Notes under the pieces: generated by a model
Seen by the model: the letters and a program-made list of their open reading frames with translations, nothing else
What the model was told of the DNA's origin: nothing
Databases searched by the model: none
DNA from: Sphingobium psychrophilum
Lineage (GTDB): Bacteria > Pseudomonadota > Alphaproteobacteria > Sphingomonadales > Sphingomonadaceae
Direction of reading: 5' to 3'
Length of the DNA stretch: 54,928 nt
Assembly: GCF_012927105.1 (NCBI RefSeq)
Contig: NZ_JABBFV010000026.1
Location: 1 to 54,928, forward strand
Shown: piece by piece, positions 43,186 through 53,032 of the stretch
How the letters are laid out: each line of letters opens with the position of its first letter
Numbering within the stretch: position 1 is the first letter of the stretch
Made by a program: the position numbers and the translations under genes

Positions 43186-46100
43186 GGGCGCTTGGGTCCG
43201 GCCTCACAAAATGGGCCTTCATCCTGGGCGTGACCCTTTTGAGCATTCTCTTTGTGGGTGTGCCGCTTGACCTTGGGCCACAATGGATTTGCGCTGGCAT
43301 CACCATAATGGGTGCCATCATCATCGGGCGCAAGAACACGCGCAAGGCCAACCTGACCCTGGCGATATTGTCGGTTCTGGTTTCATCCCGTTATATGTTC
43401 TGGCGTACAACCCAGACGCTGGAATTCGGCTCGGTTCCCGAATTCCTGCTGGGTAGCGGCCTCTATCTGGCCGAACTTTATGCCTGGGTCATTCTCATTT
43501 TGGGGTTTCTCCAGACCGGCTGGCCGCTCGATCGCCCGGTGGTGGAAATTCAGGGCGAGCCTGAGCAATGGCCAATCGTCGATGTGTATATCCCGACCTA
43601 TAATGAGAGCCTGGAGATCGTCAGCAACACTGTGTTCGCGGCGATGGACATGGATTATCCGGCCGACAGGTTTCGAGTGTTCATCCTCGACGACGGACGT
43701 AGACCGGAATTTCGCGCCTTTGCGCGGCAGGCAGGCTGCGGCTATCTCACGCGCGCCGACAATCTTCATGCCAAGGCCGGCAATCTGAACGCCGCGATGA
43801 AGAAGACCGAAGGCAGCCTGATCGCCATTTTCGACTGCGACCATGTGCCGACCCGCGCCTTTCTTCAGATGACGGTGGGCTGGTTCCAGCAGGACGCCAA
43901 GCTGGCGATGCTCCAGACCCCGCACCATTTCTACTCTCCCGATCCAGCCCAGCGTAATCTTGGCACGGTGCGCGACCTGCCTGGTGAAGGTGACCTGTTT
44001 TACGGCGCAGTGCAGGCCGGCAACGACCTGTGGAACGCGACCTTCTTCTGCGGCTCCTGCGCGGTCATTCGTCGGGAGGCATTGGCGCAGACCAACGGTT
44101 TTGCGGGCGAGACCGTTACCGAAGACGCCCATACCGCGCTCAAACTGCAGCGGATGGGCTGGAACACCGCCTATATTGGCGCCCGTCTTTCGGCCGGGCT
44201 CGCGACCGAGCGGCTCGTTTTGCATATCGGCCAGCGCATTCGCTGGGCGCGCGGGATGACGCAGATTCTGCGGATCGACAATCCCTTGTTGGGACGCGGG
44301 CTGAACTGGCAGCAGCGGCTTTGCTATCTCAATGCGATGCTGCACTTTCAGTTTCCGCTGCCCCGGATCGTGTTCCTGACATCACCACTGGCCTATCTGA
44401 TCTTTGGCCAGAACATCATTCATGCTTCGGCTTCGCTGATCTTCGCTTATGCTTTGCCACATCTCTATTGCTCGATGGTATCAGGTACGCGAGCCCAGGG
44501 TGGCGACCGCCGACCGCTGTGGGGTGAGATCTATGAGACGATCCTTGCTTTCCATCTCGTATCACCAACCGTCCTGACGCTATTTCAGCCGCGCAAAGGC
44601 AAGTTCAACGTCACCGATAAAGGCAGCTTGCTTGACCGCACCTATTTCGATCTTGGGACGGTCAAGCCACATCTGATCTGCATTGGATTGATCCTGTTCG
44701 GTGTCGCGCTCGCCGTGGTGAAGCGAATATTCTTTTCGCATCTGTTCAACATTCAGACCGATACCTTGTTGCTCAACGCAGCATGGGCGCTGTTCAGCGT
44801 CATCATTCTCTTGGCAGCGGTGTCCGTCGCGCGCGAAACCAGGCAGTCGCGCGAGCATATTCGCATCGGCGCACAGCTTCCGGTCACGATCTATATGCAG
44901 GACGGCTATGTTATCGATGCCTGCACCACGGACATTTCCATGGGTGGGGCCGGGATCTTGGTCCCGTCAGATTTCACGCTGGCTGGCCGCACGATAACCC
45001 ATGTGTCCTTGCCCATGGGGGATGAGAAGCTGACTATTCCGGTTGAGACCATCAGGATCGTAGGCGGGCAGGCCTATCTGCGCTTCCAGCCGCTCGACAT
45101 GACGCTTTCGCGCCAACTGGTTCGCGCCGTCCTTGGCCGCGCCGACGCCTGGCAACCCGCAGCGCCGCGTGCGCCGGTATCGGGTTTACGCTCACTTTGG
45201 GACATTATCGTGGTGGATTACACAACGCTCAAACGCTTGTTCCGACTCAACCGCAGCGAGCGTCGAGCGCTCCGTCAGGCACAGGTGCCAGCGCCCTCCA
45301 AGGGCAAGCAGGCCATAGCTGCGGTCGCCGTCATGCTGGCGCTTTTACCGGCCGGCTTCTCAGAACGCGCTCAAGCCCAGTCTCCCGTCGCCACCACTGC
45401 GGCGTTGGCTCAGGGCGCAGGCGCACGACGCGAGCGGCTGACCTTCCGCGACCTGCAGGTCAAATCACCCATTCGTCTGGCCGGTACGCGCGGTGAAATT
45501 GGTATTCCCTTCGGGGTCCGGCGCAACGACGTTGTGACCCAGGCCAATCTCACTCTCAATTTCGCCTGGTCGCCAGCGTTGCTGGGTGACCTCAGCCAAT
45601 TGGTCGTGCTGCTCAATGGCGAGGTGGTGCAGACCATTGCCCTGCGCCCAACGGAGGCTGCCGGTCAAAATCTTGCCATTCCTGTTAATCCGGCGCTGTT
45701 CCTGCCGGGCGACAACAGGTTGAACCTTCGTCTGATCGGCCATTATGCGCGCGATTGCGAAGATCCTTTCCACAGCTCTCTATGGGCAAACATCAGCAAT
45801 GTGCGGTCCTGGTTCGACATGACCGTCCAGACCCTGCCGCTTGGTCCCGATCTCGCGCGTCTGCCGGGGCCTTTCTTCGACAAGAATGATAACCGGCCGC
45901 TACGCCTGCCTTTCGTGTTCGCGGGTCAACCAGGCAACGGCGAACTGGAGGCGGCGGCAAGCATGGCGTCCTGGTTCGGTAGTCTGGCGAGCTATCGCGG
46001 CTTTTCGTTCAAGCCGCTCTACAATCAGATCCCGCAGGGCAATGCCATTGTGTTCCTCAAGGCGGGCAGGCCGCTTGCGGGTCTGACGATGGCCGTGACC

Positions 46101-47543
46101 GGTCCGTCGGTCAGCGTCGTTCGCAATCCCCGCGATGGCTTTGGCGAATTGCTCGTCGTCATGGGGCGCAGCGATCAGGAACTCAAGCTCGCCGCAGGGG
46201 CGATCGCAGCAGGGCGAGGCGTGTTGGGCGGATCGCGCATGGCCTTTGATGGTGTGCGCATTCCCACCTATGCCCGCTATGCTGCGCCCCGCTGGCTTCA
46301 AACGGATCGGCCCGTCCGCCTTGGCGAAATGATGGACGCCTACGCCCTTCAGGGCATGGGGCTTCCGCCTGGCCCGCTCAGTGCCCGCTTTCGCGTCGCG
46401 CCCGACCTCTTCTTCTGGCCGCGGAGCGGTGGCACGCTCAACCTGCACTATCGCTACCCTTCAGCGCCCTGGCTCGACAAGCGGGCATCGCGGCTCGATG
46501 TGTCGATCAACAATCAGTATCTTCGCACGCTGCCCTTGTCAGGTGCGGGCTGGTGGTACCAGTTGTTTGGCAGCAGGGGGGCATCGTCGCAGGACGGCAG
46601 AGCCTCCGTTGTGCTCCCCCGCTACAATTTGTTCGGCCAGAATGAGCTGACCTTCGATTATAATCTGATCATCGCCGACAAGAAGCGGTGTGAAGGCACT
46701 TTGCCGGACAATGTCCGGGTCAGCATCGAACCCACCAGTATGATAGATCTGACCCACGCCTATCATGCCCTGCAAATGCCGGACCTCGCAACCTTCGCCG
46801 GTGCAGGCTATCCCTTCACCATACGTCCTGACCTGACGGAAACGACCGTTCTTGTGGGACAAAGGGCAACGCCGGGCGCGATTGAAGCATTTTTGACGTT
46901 GATGGGGCGCTTTGGCGATTCGACCGGCGCGCCCACCACCGGGGTCACAGTGGCCAGCGCGATCGATCCTTCGCGGCTGAGTGGCAAGGACATCTTGGTG
47001 ATCGGTGCCAGCAGCGTTGCGGCATCGGCCCAGTTGTTCGGCGACGCGCCCGTTCATTTTCAAAACGGCCAGTTGCAGGTAAAGGAACGCACGCCTGTTG
47101 ATCGCGTCTTTGGCATGATGTCCCCCTATAGCCGCGCAAGCCAGGACGATGTCGAACAGGCGCTGTACGCCGCCAACGGCTTCCAGGGCATTGTCGGATT
47201 TGAGTCGCCTTTCGAAAAGGGACGCAGCGTCGTTGCGCTGCTCGCGGATGATCCGCGCGCCTTGCCGCAACTGGTGGGGGGGATGGCCGAGCCCAAGATC
47301 AATGCCCAGATCCAGGGTGACCTATCCGTTGCCAGCGGCGATGGCATGAACAGCTTTGCCGTTGGCTCTGGCTATTGGGTCGGCTCCATGCCGTTCTGGA
47401 TGAAGATTGCCTATTGGTTCAGCCAGCGGCCGCTGTTGATGGCCATGGCCGGGCTGCTCATTGCGGTCCTGCTGGCCGGGCCTGCCTATCTCTATTTCAG
47501 TCGCCAGGCAAAACGGCGCTTGGGCGAAGGTGACGCGGAATGA
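43182..47543 (+). CDS. bcsAB: Cellulose synthase, fused catalytic BcsA and BcsB
   Basis: A ~1453-aa single protein. The BcsA part has membrane helices and a GT2 domain with catalytic residues D170 (LDDG), D218/D220 (FDCDH), T313-E314-D315 (VTEDA) and Q351-R354-W355 (QRIRW). A PilZ domain from about residue 548 (RQSREHIR; DISMGG near 584) is the site where c-di-GMP activates glucan synthesis. After a hydrophobic hinge ending in ERAQAQ (near 730) comes the periplasmic BcsB part (LTFRDLQVKSPIRLAG...), with a C-terminal membrane anchor (MAMAGLLIAVLLAGPAYLYF). UDP-glucose is polymerised to beta-1,4-glucan and passed to the periplasm. GTG 43182 is chosen over TTG 43149: it overlaps the bcsQ stop and has GGGGAT upstream. 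A fusion of this type is known as AcsAB in Komagataeibacter. Confidence 0.95.
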   Translation: MRALGSGLTKWAFILGVTLLSILFVGVPLDLGPQWICAGITIMGAIIIGRKNTRKANLTLAILSVLVSSRYMFWRTTQTLEFGSVPEFLLGSGLYLAELYAWVILILGFLQTGWPLDRPVVEIQGEPEQWPIVDVYIPTYNESLEIVSNTVFAAMDMDYPADRFRVFILDDGRRPEFRAFARQAGCGYLTRADNLHAKAGNLNAAMKKTEGSLIAIFDCDHVPTRAFLQMTVGWFQQDAKLAMLQTPHHFYSPDPAQRNLGTVRDLPGEGDLFYGAVQAGNDLWNATFFCGSCAVIRREALAQTNGFAGETVTEDAHTALKLQRMGWNTAYIGARLSAGLATERLVLHIGQRIRWARGMTQILRIDNPLLGRGLNWQQRLCYLNAMLHFQFPLPRIVFLTSPLAYLIFGQNIIHASASLIFAYALPHLYCSMVSGTRAQGGDRRPLWGEIYETILAFHLVSPTVLTLFQPRKGKFNVTDKGSLLDRTYFDLGTVKPHLICIGLILFGVALAVVKRIFFSHLFNIQTDTLLLNAAWALFSVIILLAAVSVARETRQSREHIRIGAQLPVTIYMQDGYVIDACTTDISMGGAGILVPSDFTLAGRTITHVSLPMGDEKLTIPVETIRIVGGQAYLRFQPLDMTLSRQLVRAVLGRADAWQPAAPRAPVSGLRSLWDIIVVDYTTLKRLFRLNRSERRALRQAQVPAPSKGKQAIAAVAVMLALLPAGFSERAQAQSPVATTAALAQGAGARRERLTFRDLQVKSPIRLAGTRGEIGIPFGVRRNDVVTQANLTLNFAWSPALLGDLSQLVVLLNGEVVQTIALRPTEAAGQNLAIPVNPALFLPGDNRLNLRLIGHYARDCEDPFHSSLWANISNVRSWFDMTVQTLPLGPDLARLPGPFFDKNDNRPLRLPFVFAGQPGNGELEAAASMASWFGSLASYRGFSFKPLYNQIPQGNAIVFLKAGRPLAGLTMAVTGPSVSVVRNPRDGFGELLVVMGRSDQELKLAAGAIAAGRGVLGGSRMAFDGVRIPTYARYAAPRWLQTDRPVRLGEMMDAYALQGMGLPPGPLSARFRVAPDLFFWPRSGGTLNLHYRYPSAPWLDKRASRLDVSINNQYLRTLPLSGAGWWYQLFGSRGASSQDGRASVVLPRYNLFGQNELTFDYNLIIADKKRCEGTLPDNVRVSIEPTSMIDLTHAYHALQMPDLATFAGAGYPFTIRPDLTETTVLVGQRATPGAIEAFLTLMGRFGDSTGAPTTGVTVASAIDPSRLSGKDILVIGASSVAASAQLFGDAPVHFQNGQLQVKERTPVDRVFGMMSPYSRASQDDVEQALYAANGFQGIVGFESPFEKGRSVVALLADDPRALPQLVGGMAEPKINAQIQGDLSVASGDGMNSFAVGSGYWVGSMPFWMKIAYWFSQRPLLMAMAGLLIAVLLAGPAYLYFSRQAKRRLGEGDAE

Positions 47544-50500
47544 CCAAGGGCAAAATTCTTTCCCTGCGACTGCTTTTGACCGCAGCAATGGCCACAACCA
47601 TCGTTCCGACGAGGGCACAGGCCGAGGTGCCCGGTGTGTCTACGCTGATCCAGCAGGGACAATATTGGCAGTCGAAGGGACGGCAGGATCTGGCAAACCA
47701 AGCCTTCCGCCGGGCACTGATCCTCGATCCTACCAATGGGGAAGCGCGTCGTGGTCTGGCTGGTCAGGGTGCCCGCACAAATGCCAAGCCTGCGGCTCCA
47801 ACGCCCGCCCTTGTCGCCCGGCCTGCTGCTACGCCGCAGCCAGCGCAGCCGACGCCACGCGTCGCGCAACCAGCGCGGACCGGGAATGACGCCCGCGCAG
47901 CGGGATTTCGAGCGCTCGATGATAATCAACTGGATGAAGCCGAGGAGCTGTTCACGCGCGCGATTTCCCGCAATCGCGGCGACGCGGATGCACAAGGGGG
48001 TCTTGGACTGGTGCGTTTGCGCCAGGGGCGTTTTGGTGAAGCGCGAGATTTGCTCAATCAGGCCACGCGACTGGGCGGGCCGGCCAAATGGAGCGAGGCG
48101 CTGGCGTCGGCTCAATTCTATGGAGGGCTGGCAGATGCCCGCGCGTTGCTGGCTGATGGCCGGATCGACCAATCCCAGGCCCAGGCAGAGGGTCTCGCCC
48201 GATCGGGCTTTGCCCAGCGTGGTCCCGCGCTTGAGCTTCTGGCGGAGATTTATGAACGGCAGGGCCGTTATGCCGATGCTGCCGATATTTATCGTCAGGC
48301 TAGCGAAGGCAGCCCCGAGGGTGGCAATCGTTTGCGCAGCCGGGCAGCGCGCGATCGGGCCCTTCAGGCGGCCGCTCAGGGGGACGACTTCAGGGCCGAG
48401 CAGGAATTTCAAGCGGGCTTATTGCTGGATCAAAATGATCCGTGGATCCGGTACGAATTTGCACGCTATCTGATCTCCAAGGGGCGGCTGCCAGAAACCG
48501 AGTCCCAGATCAATTCGCTCACCAACCTGGCAACCCCAGATTCGCTTTACGCAGCCGCGCTGATCAATGCGGATCTGGGGCGTCTGGCAGCAGCCGACAA
48601 GCTCATCGGGCGTATTCCGCAAGCGCAGCGTAGCGTCCAGATGCGCAACTTCGCGATCGGCCTGAAAACCGACAGCGCCATCGAGCGTGCCAAGGCGATG
48701 GCGAGCCAAGGGCAGCAAGGCGAAGCGCTGGCGGTGCTGCGGCAATTGGGCGCGACGCCGGGCATGCCTGCCGTCAAGCAAGCTGCGATCGCCGATGCCC
48801 TATATGAACTGGGCGACGGCGAAGCGGCGGCGTCACTGGCGCAGCAAGCGATGGCGGGTGAGATAGGCAGCGCCGAAGGCTATGAGCCCATTGTGCGCGT
48901 GCTTGCCAAGACCGGGCGTGACGGCTTTGCCAATGCGGCTGTGCAGCGCGCAACGCAGATGGCGGGGACTTCTGTGGATGGGCAACGCACGGTTGCGCGC
49001 CTGAACGGCATCATGGCCGCTTCGCAGGCCGACAGGTTGCGTACGGCCGGCCAATATGCGCCTGCCTTCGATCAGTTGCAGGCAGCCTGGAACGCTGCGC
49101 CTGGCAATCAGGAAGTGCTTGCCGCGCTCGCGCGCTTATACCAGTCAGGCGGCTTGCATGTGCAGGCAGCGCAGACATATCAGCTGATTTTGGCACAGTC
49201 GCCCGACAATAAGGGCGCGCTCATCGGCCTCATCGAGACCGCCGGTGCGGCGGGCGATAAGGGGCTGGCACGGCAGGCGATAGACCGGGCGATCAAGGTT
49301 GCACCCGATGATCATGAAATCTACATGGCCGCAGCCCGCATGGAACAGGCCCGCGGCGATGAGGGGGCAGCCGTCAAATATCTCAAGCGCGCCAGGGAGA
49401 TATATGCGCGCCAGTCCAACAGCGGTGGTGGCCAACTGACATCGGCCAACCCCTTTGCGGCAAACATGCAGGGCAATAATCCGTTCCGCAATCAAGCGCC
49501 CGCGGCCGCTGCGCCGACCATCAATCCCTTCGCTCTTCAAGGGGGTGCGCGTATGCCGATCGCCGTGCCGACGCCTGCGCCCCTCTATCGCGATCAGGCG
49601 TACGAGAGCGCGAACAATGCGGGACAGCAGCCTGCTCCCTATCAAGTCACCGCTAGTCCCCCGACAGCCTTTCCCGGACAGGCATGGCAAGGTTCCGGGG
49701 CCCAAGAGAGCCGCAGCCCATCAGTCGACAGCTATGGCATGGTGAGCAGCGATCCGGTTCTGGCCTCCATCCAGACAGACATCAATGCTTTGACACGGCG
49801 TTCGGGACCGCGGGCCGATGTCCAGACCGGCTATCGCGAGCGGTCGGGCGAAACCGGACTGAGCGCGCTCAAGGAGGTTACCGGTTCGGCCGAAATTTCG
49901 ACAGGGCTTGGCAATGGCCGCATTGGAGCAAAGGTCGATGCGGTCGTACTCGACAGCGGGCGTCCAACCGGGTCGGCACTCGCGCGCTTTGGTCGCAACG
50001 GCACGGCCGAGGCACAGGCTATCGTCGATGAAGAGGAAGCTTCCCTGACGCAGGCTGCGACGCAGCATGCTTCGGGCGTTGCGATCTCGGCCAGCTACAC
50101 GAGCCCGGTCCTGCAACTTGAGGTGGGCGTCACTCCGCTTGGTTTTGAAGATACAGAAGTGACCTGGCGCGCCGCCATCAGTCCGCGTTTCTCGCCTAAC
50201 GCCACGGCAAGACTATGGGCAGAAAGCAAAGCTGTGACTGACAGCGTCATATCCTATGCCGGTACGCGCGATCCGGTAACGGGGCAATTGTGGGGGCAGG
50301 TGATGCGGACGGGCGGCGGACTGTCCTTCTCCTATGATCGTGAGGGAGCGGGGGTTTATGGCGATGCCGCCTATAGTCGCTATGACGGGACGAATGTGCG
50401 CCGCAACAGCGGGGTGCAGGTCAATCTGGGCGGCTATATGCCTTTCTATCGAGGCGATCATTCGGTGCTGACCGGGGGCGTGAACGTCAACTATCAAAGC

Positions 50501-50914
50501 TTCGACAATAACCAGAATTTCTTCACCTTTGGTCATGGCGGCTATTTCAGCCCGCAAAGCTTTCTCAGCGTCAGCTTCCCGGTCCGCTACAGCTATGAAA
50601 AGGACAAGCTGCAGATCCGCGCCAATGCCGCGCCGGGCTATCAATCCTTTAGCCAGGACCAGGTGGCGCTCTATCCCACCGATCCGTCCGGTCAGGGTCT
50701 TCTCGACAGCTTGAAGGCTCGAAATAGCGACGTCCGATCCTTCTATGATAGCATCAGCAAGACCGGCTTTGCTCTCTCTGCAGATGGATCAATCTATTAC
50801 CGCGTGTCTCCTGGCACGCGTGTTGGGGGCGAGATTGGGATCAACACGTTCGGGACATATGACGAGTTCAAATCGTTGATCGGCATCAGACAGTCATTAG
50901 GGGGCGCAAAATGA
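47540..50914 (+). CDS. bcsC: Cellulose synthase outer-membrane export protein BcsC
   Basis: A 1124-aa exported protein. The signal peptide ends near PTRAQA. Many TPR repeats follow from about residue 35 to 620 (for example YQLILAQSPDNKGALIGLIE, FTRAISRNRGDADAQGGLGLVRLRQGR), then an Ala/Pro-rich linker. The C-terminal BCSC_C beta-barrel (from about 770, GLSALKEVTGSAEISTGLGNGRIGAKVDAV... to YDEFKSLIGIRQSLGGAK) would be the pore that passes cellulose across the outer membrane, with the TPRs bridging the periplasm to BcsB. The ATG overlaps the bcsAB stop as ATGA, and its end overlaps bcsD in the same way. Confidence 0.94.
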   Translation: MTKGKILSLRLLLTAAMATTIVPTRAQAEVPGVSTLIQQGQYWQSKGRQDLANQAFRRALILDPTNGEARRGLAGQGARTNAKPAAPTPALVARPAATPQPAQPTPRVAQPARTGNDARAAGFRALDDNQLDEAEELFTRAISRNRGDADAQGGLGLVRLRQGRFGEARDLLNQATRLGGPAKWSEALASAQFYGGLADARALLADGRIDQSQAQAEGLARSGFAQRGPALELLAEIYERQGRYADAADIYRQASEGSPEGGNRLRSRAARDRALQAAAQGDDFRAEQEFQAGLLLDQNDPWIRYEFARYLISKGRLPETESQINSLTNLATPDSLYAAALINADLGRLAAADKLIGRIPQAQRSVQMRNFAIGLKTDSAIERAKAMASQGQQGEALAVLRQLGATPGMPAVKQAAIADALYELGDGEAAASLAQQAMAGEIGSAEGYEPIVRVLAKTGRDGFANAAVQRATQMAGTSVDGQRTVARLNGIMAASQADRLRTAGQYAPAFDQLQAAWNAAPGNQEVLAALARLYQSGGLHVQAAQTYQLILAQSPDNKGALIGLIETAGAAGDKGLARQAIDRAIKVAPDDHEIYMAAARMEQARGDEGAAVKYLKRAREIYARQSNSGGGQLTSANPFAANMQGNNPFRNQAPAAAAPTINPFALQGGARMPIAVPTPAPLYRDQAYESANNAGQQPAPYQVTASPPTAFPGQAWQGSGAQESRSPSVDSYGMVSSDPVLASIQTDINALTRRSGPRADVQTGYRERSGETGLSALKEVTGSAEISTGLGNGRIGAKVDAVVLDSGRPTGSALARFGRNGTAEAQAIVDEEEASLTQAATQHASGVAISASYTSPVLQLEVGVTPLGFEDTEVTWRAAISPRFSPNATARLWAESKAVTDSVISYAGTRDPVTGQLWGQVMRTGGGLSFSYDREGAGVYGDAAYSRYDGTNVRRNSGVQVNLGGYMPFYRGDHSVLTGGVNVNYQSFDNNQNFFTFGHGGYFSPQSFLSVSFPVRYSYEKDKLQIRANAAPGYQSFSQDQVALYPTDPSGQGLLDSLKARNSDVRSFYDSISKTGFALSADGSIYYRVSPGTRVGGEIGINTFGTYDEFKSLIGIRQSLGGAK

Positions 50915-51375
50915 GAGAGGACTTCATGGAAACGCCAATCGCAGCACCGCATGCGCCCGATGTGGCTGGACTGTCTCTCCTGACCGCATTGACGGCTAGC
51001 GAGATTTTCAAGAGTGCGACGGCAGCGCAAGCGCGAGGCTTTTATGTTGCTGTGGGAAAAAGGATCGCGTCCCTCGCTCCAGTGGAGGATATCTCTGACC
51101 TTGACGCGTTGACGCAACGGATTAATCGGGTCTGGCACGCTATGCATTGGGGAGAAGCGTCGTTATCGATGGATGATGAAGGCATTATCGTTCATCATCA
51201 TGGTATGCCCGACGCATTGGAAGGCGATCTCGAAGGTCATTGGCCAGACGTCAAAAACGCTATCCTCGAAGGCGCTTATGATGGGTGGTTCCGTACTTTG
51301 GGCAGTGGCCCGCAACTAAAGACTTGGATAGTTCACACGCATGAAGGCCAAATCGAGTTGCGTCATGGGCGTTGA
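50911..51375 (+). CDS. bcsD: Cellulose synthase subunit D
   Basis: A 154-aa periplasmic or cytosolic accessory protein of the BcsD/AxcesD family (AQARGFYVAVGKRIASL, INRVWHAMHWGEASL, GAYDGWFRTLGSG). In Komagataeibacter its octameric ring guides glucan chains and promotes crystalline ribbons. The ATG at 50911 overlaps bcsC (ATGA); a second ATG at 50926 with GAGAGGA upstream is also possible. It places the operon with bcsD-containing (type I) cellulose systems. Confidence 0.92.
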   Translation: MREDFMETPIAAPHAPDVAGLSLLTALTASEIFKSATAAQARGFYVAVGKRIASLAPVEDISDLDALTQRINRVWHAMHWGEASLSMDDEGIIVHHHGMPDALEGDLEGHWPDVKNAILEGAYDGWFRTLGSGPQLKTWIVHTHEGQIELRHGR

Positions 51376-52372
51376 TCGACGCACCGCCTGCCTGAGCCTT
51401 TTGTTCGCGGCCACGGCTGGCTGCGCCCAGGCGGGGGGCAGCAAAATCGTGGCGGGCGCTATCAGTTGGCCAAATTTCAAGGCTGCATTTCTCGATCCCT
51501 CGGGACGGATCATCGATAACGGCAATGGCGGGATCAGCCATAGTGAAGGACAGGGCTATGGCATGGCTCTGGCACTGCGGGGAGGGGATCAAGCTGCGTT
51601 TGACACCATTTTTCGTTGGTCCGAGGCTAATCTGGCAAATCGCGATACCGGGCTTTATGCGTGGCGATATGATCCGCGCCAGCCAAATCCCGTAGGTGAT
51701 CAGAATAATGCTTCGGACGGTGATATTTTTATTGCCTGGGCTTTGGCCGACGCCGCACGCAAATGGAAGAACCCTTCCTACGCGTCGCGCTCGGCTGAGA
51801 TCCGGCGTGCGATAAGGTCGAGCCTTGTTCTCGAACGTTATGGCAGATCGCTGCTGTTGCCCGGGGTACAAGGGTTCGTGAAGCCTGACGCGGTTACACT
51901 TAATCCCGCTTATTTTATTTGGCCCGCGCTCGATGCCTTTCGCCTGTTGGATGGCGATGCTGTATGGGGTAAAGTCATCGCTGACAGTGAAGCGATCGCC
52001 AGTGCTTCACGTTTTGGGCCATTGCACCTACCGACCGACTGGATAGATATTAGCGGGCCTGCCATCGTGTCGCCCGCTTCTGGACGTCCAGCGCGGTTTG
52101 GATTTGATGCCATCCGCGTGCCTCTTTATGCAAAATCGGGCAGGCGCACCAGCTTGCTGGCACCTGTCGCGAACTTTTGGCAAGCTTATGTTGGCAAAGG
52201 CAAGCCCATCCCGGCATGGATTGACGTCGAGTCAGGTGAGGAGGCACCTTATGCATTGTCATCGGGTGGCATGGCTGTTGCAAGTCGCACGCTCGGGCTG
52301 CAGGAGCCGTTGGACTTAAGCGCAGACTATTATGCTGCAGTGTTGCAGATGCTCGCGCGCTTCCTTCCCTGA
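51365..52372 (+). CDS. bcsZ: Endo-beta-1,4-glucanase BcsZ (GH8)
   Basis: A ~335-aa exported hydrolase of glycoside hydrolase family 8. The signal peptide MGVDRRTACLSLLFAATAGCAQA is followed by an (alpha/alpha)6-type domain with the catalytic acid E61 in SHSEGQGYGM and D118 in NNASDGDIFIAWAL. It trims or untangles nascent glucan and is needed for efficient cellulose production. Start ATG 51365 overlaps the bcsD 3' end. An in-frame ATG at 51341 would lengthen the signal region. Last gene of the operon. Confidence 0.93.
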   Translation: MGVDRRTACLSLLFAATAGCAQAGGSKIVAGAISWPNFKAAFLDPSGRIIDNGNGGISHSEGQGYGMALALRGGDQAAFDTIFRWSEANLANRDTGLYAWRYDPRQPNPVGDQNNASDGDIFIAWALADAARKWKNPSYASRSAEIRRAIRSSLVLERYGRSLLLPGVQGFVKPDAVTLNPAYFIWPALDAFRLLDGDAVWGKVIADSEAIASASRFGPLHLPTDWIDISGPAIVSPASGRPARFGFDAIRVPLYAKSGRRTSLLAPVANFWQAYVGKGKPIPAWIDVESGEEAPYALSSGGMAVASRTLGLQEPLDLSADYYAAVLQMLARFLP

Positions 52373-52579
52373 TTTAAAGTAACGCTATTGTATCTTTCGA
52401 CGGGAGATTGGATTACTATCTACCAGTTTGATACAGCGTTATATTGATGGTCAACGTGCATATGGTATTGAAGGAATGCATCATCCCGGGACGATTGGCG
52501 GTAAGCGCGAAATTCCCCCCACCTGTTCGGTTGAGTGACGCGGTGTGAAGGATGTGTCCACCAAAGAAGAGGTGGACAC

Positions 52580-53032
52580 ATGGAGATGGCACCGATGGGC
52601 TCCTATGGGCTCGAGGTTGTAAGGGTGACGAGTAACGGCCGACGCTATTATGGTCGGGCGGGGAAGGCACGGTTGATCGAGGCGTGCCTCGAGCCGGGCA
52701 TATCGGTGGCGAGGCTTGCGCTGGAGCATGGTGTCAACGCCAACCAACTGCGCAAATGGGTCAGGAAGTATCAAGAGCGCCAGAGTGCGAACGGGCAGCG
52801 GAGCACGGGGCAGTTGCCGGATTCGTCGGCGTTTATCCGGGTGGAGACGTCTCCGGCGCCTGCGGAGCGACACACTGGTGGGATCGCGATCCGGTCTGCG
52901 GGATTGGTACCGTCAGTGCGGCTGCAGGCGTCGATGCCAAATGGCGTATCGCTGACGCTGGAGGGGTGTGACGCGCAGTTACTGGTGGTGATGATCGATG
53001 CGCTGGGGCATTGCAATGTTCCGGCTCGCTGA
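52580..53032 (+). CDS. tnpA: IS66 accessory protein TnpA
   Basis: A ~150-aa IS66 orf1 protein with an IS3/IS911-like helix-turn-helix (GKARLIEACLEPGISVARLALEHGVNANQLRKWVRKYQ). The ATG at 52580 follows AGAGGT. It overlaps tnpB. It is required with TnpB and TnpC for IS66 transposition in studied elements. Confidence 0.85.
   Translation: MEMAPMGSYGLEVVRVTSNGRRYYGRAGKARLIEACLEPGISVARLALEHGVNANQLRKWVRKYQERQSANGQRSTGQLPDSSAFIRVETSPAPAERHTGGIAIRSAGLVPSVRLQASMPNGVSLTLEGCDAQLLVVMIDALGHCNVPAR

Noticed and set aside
46539..47270. 243-aa reverse-strand ORF inside bcsAB, and similar long antisense ORFs in bcsC and bcsAB
   Set aside because: They are frame shadows of high-GC coding sequence with clear family matches on the plus strand; they lack start signals and motifs.
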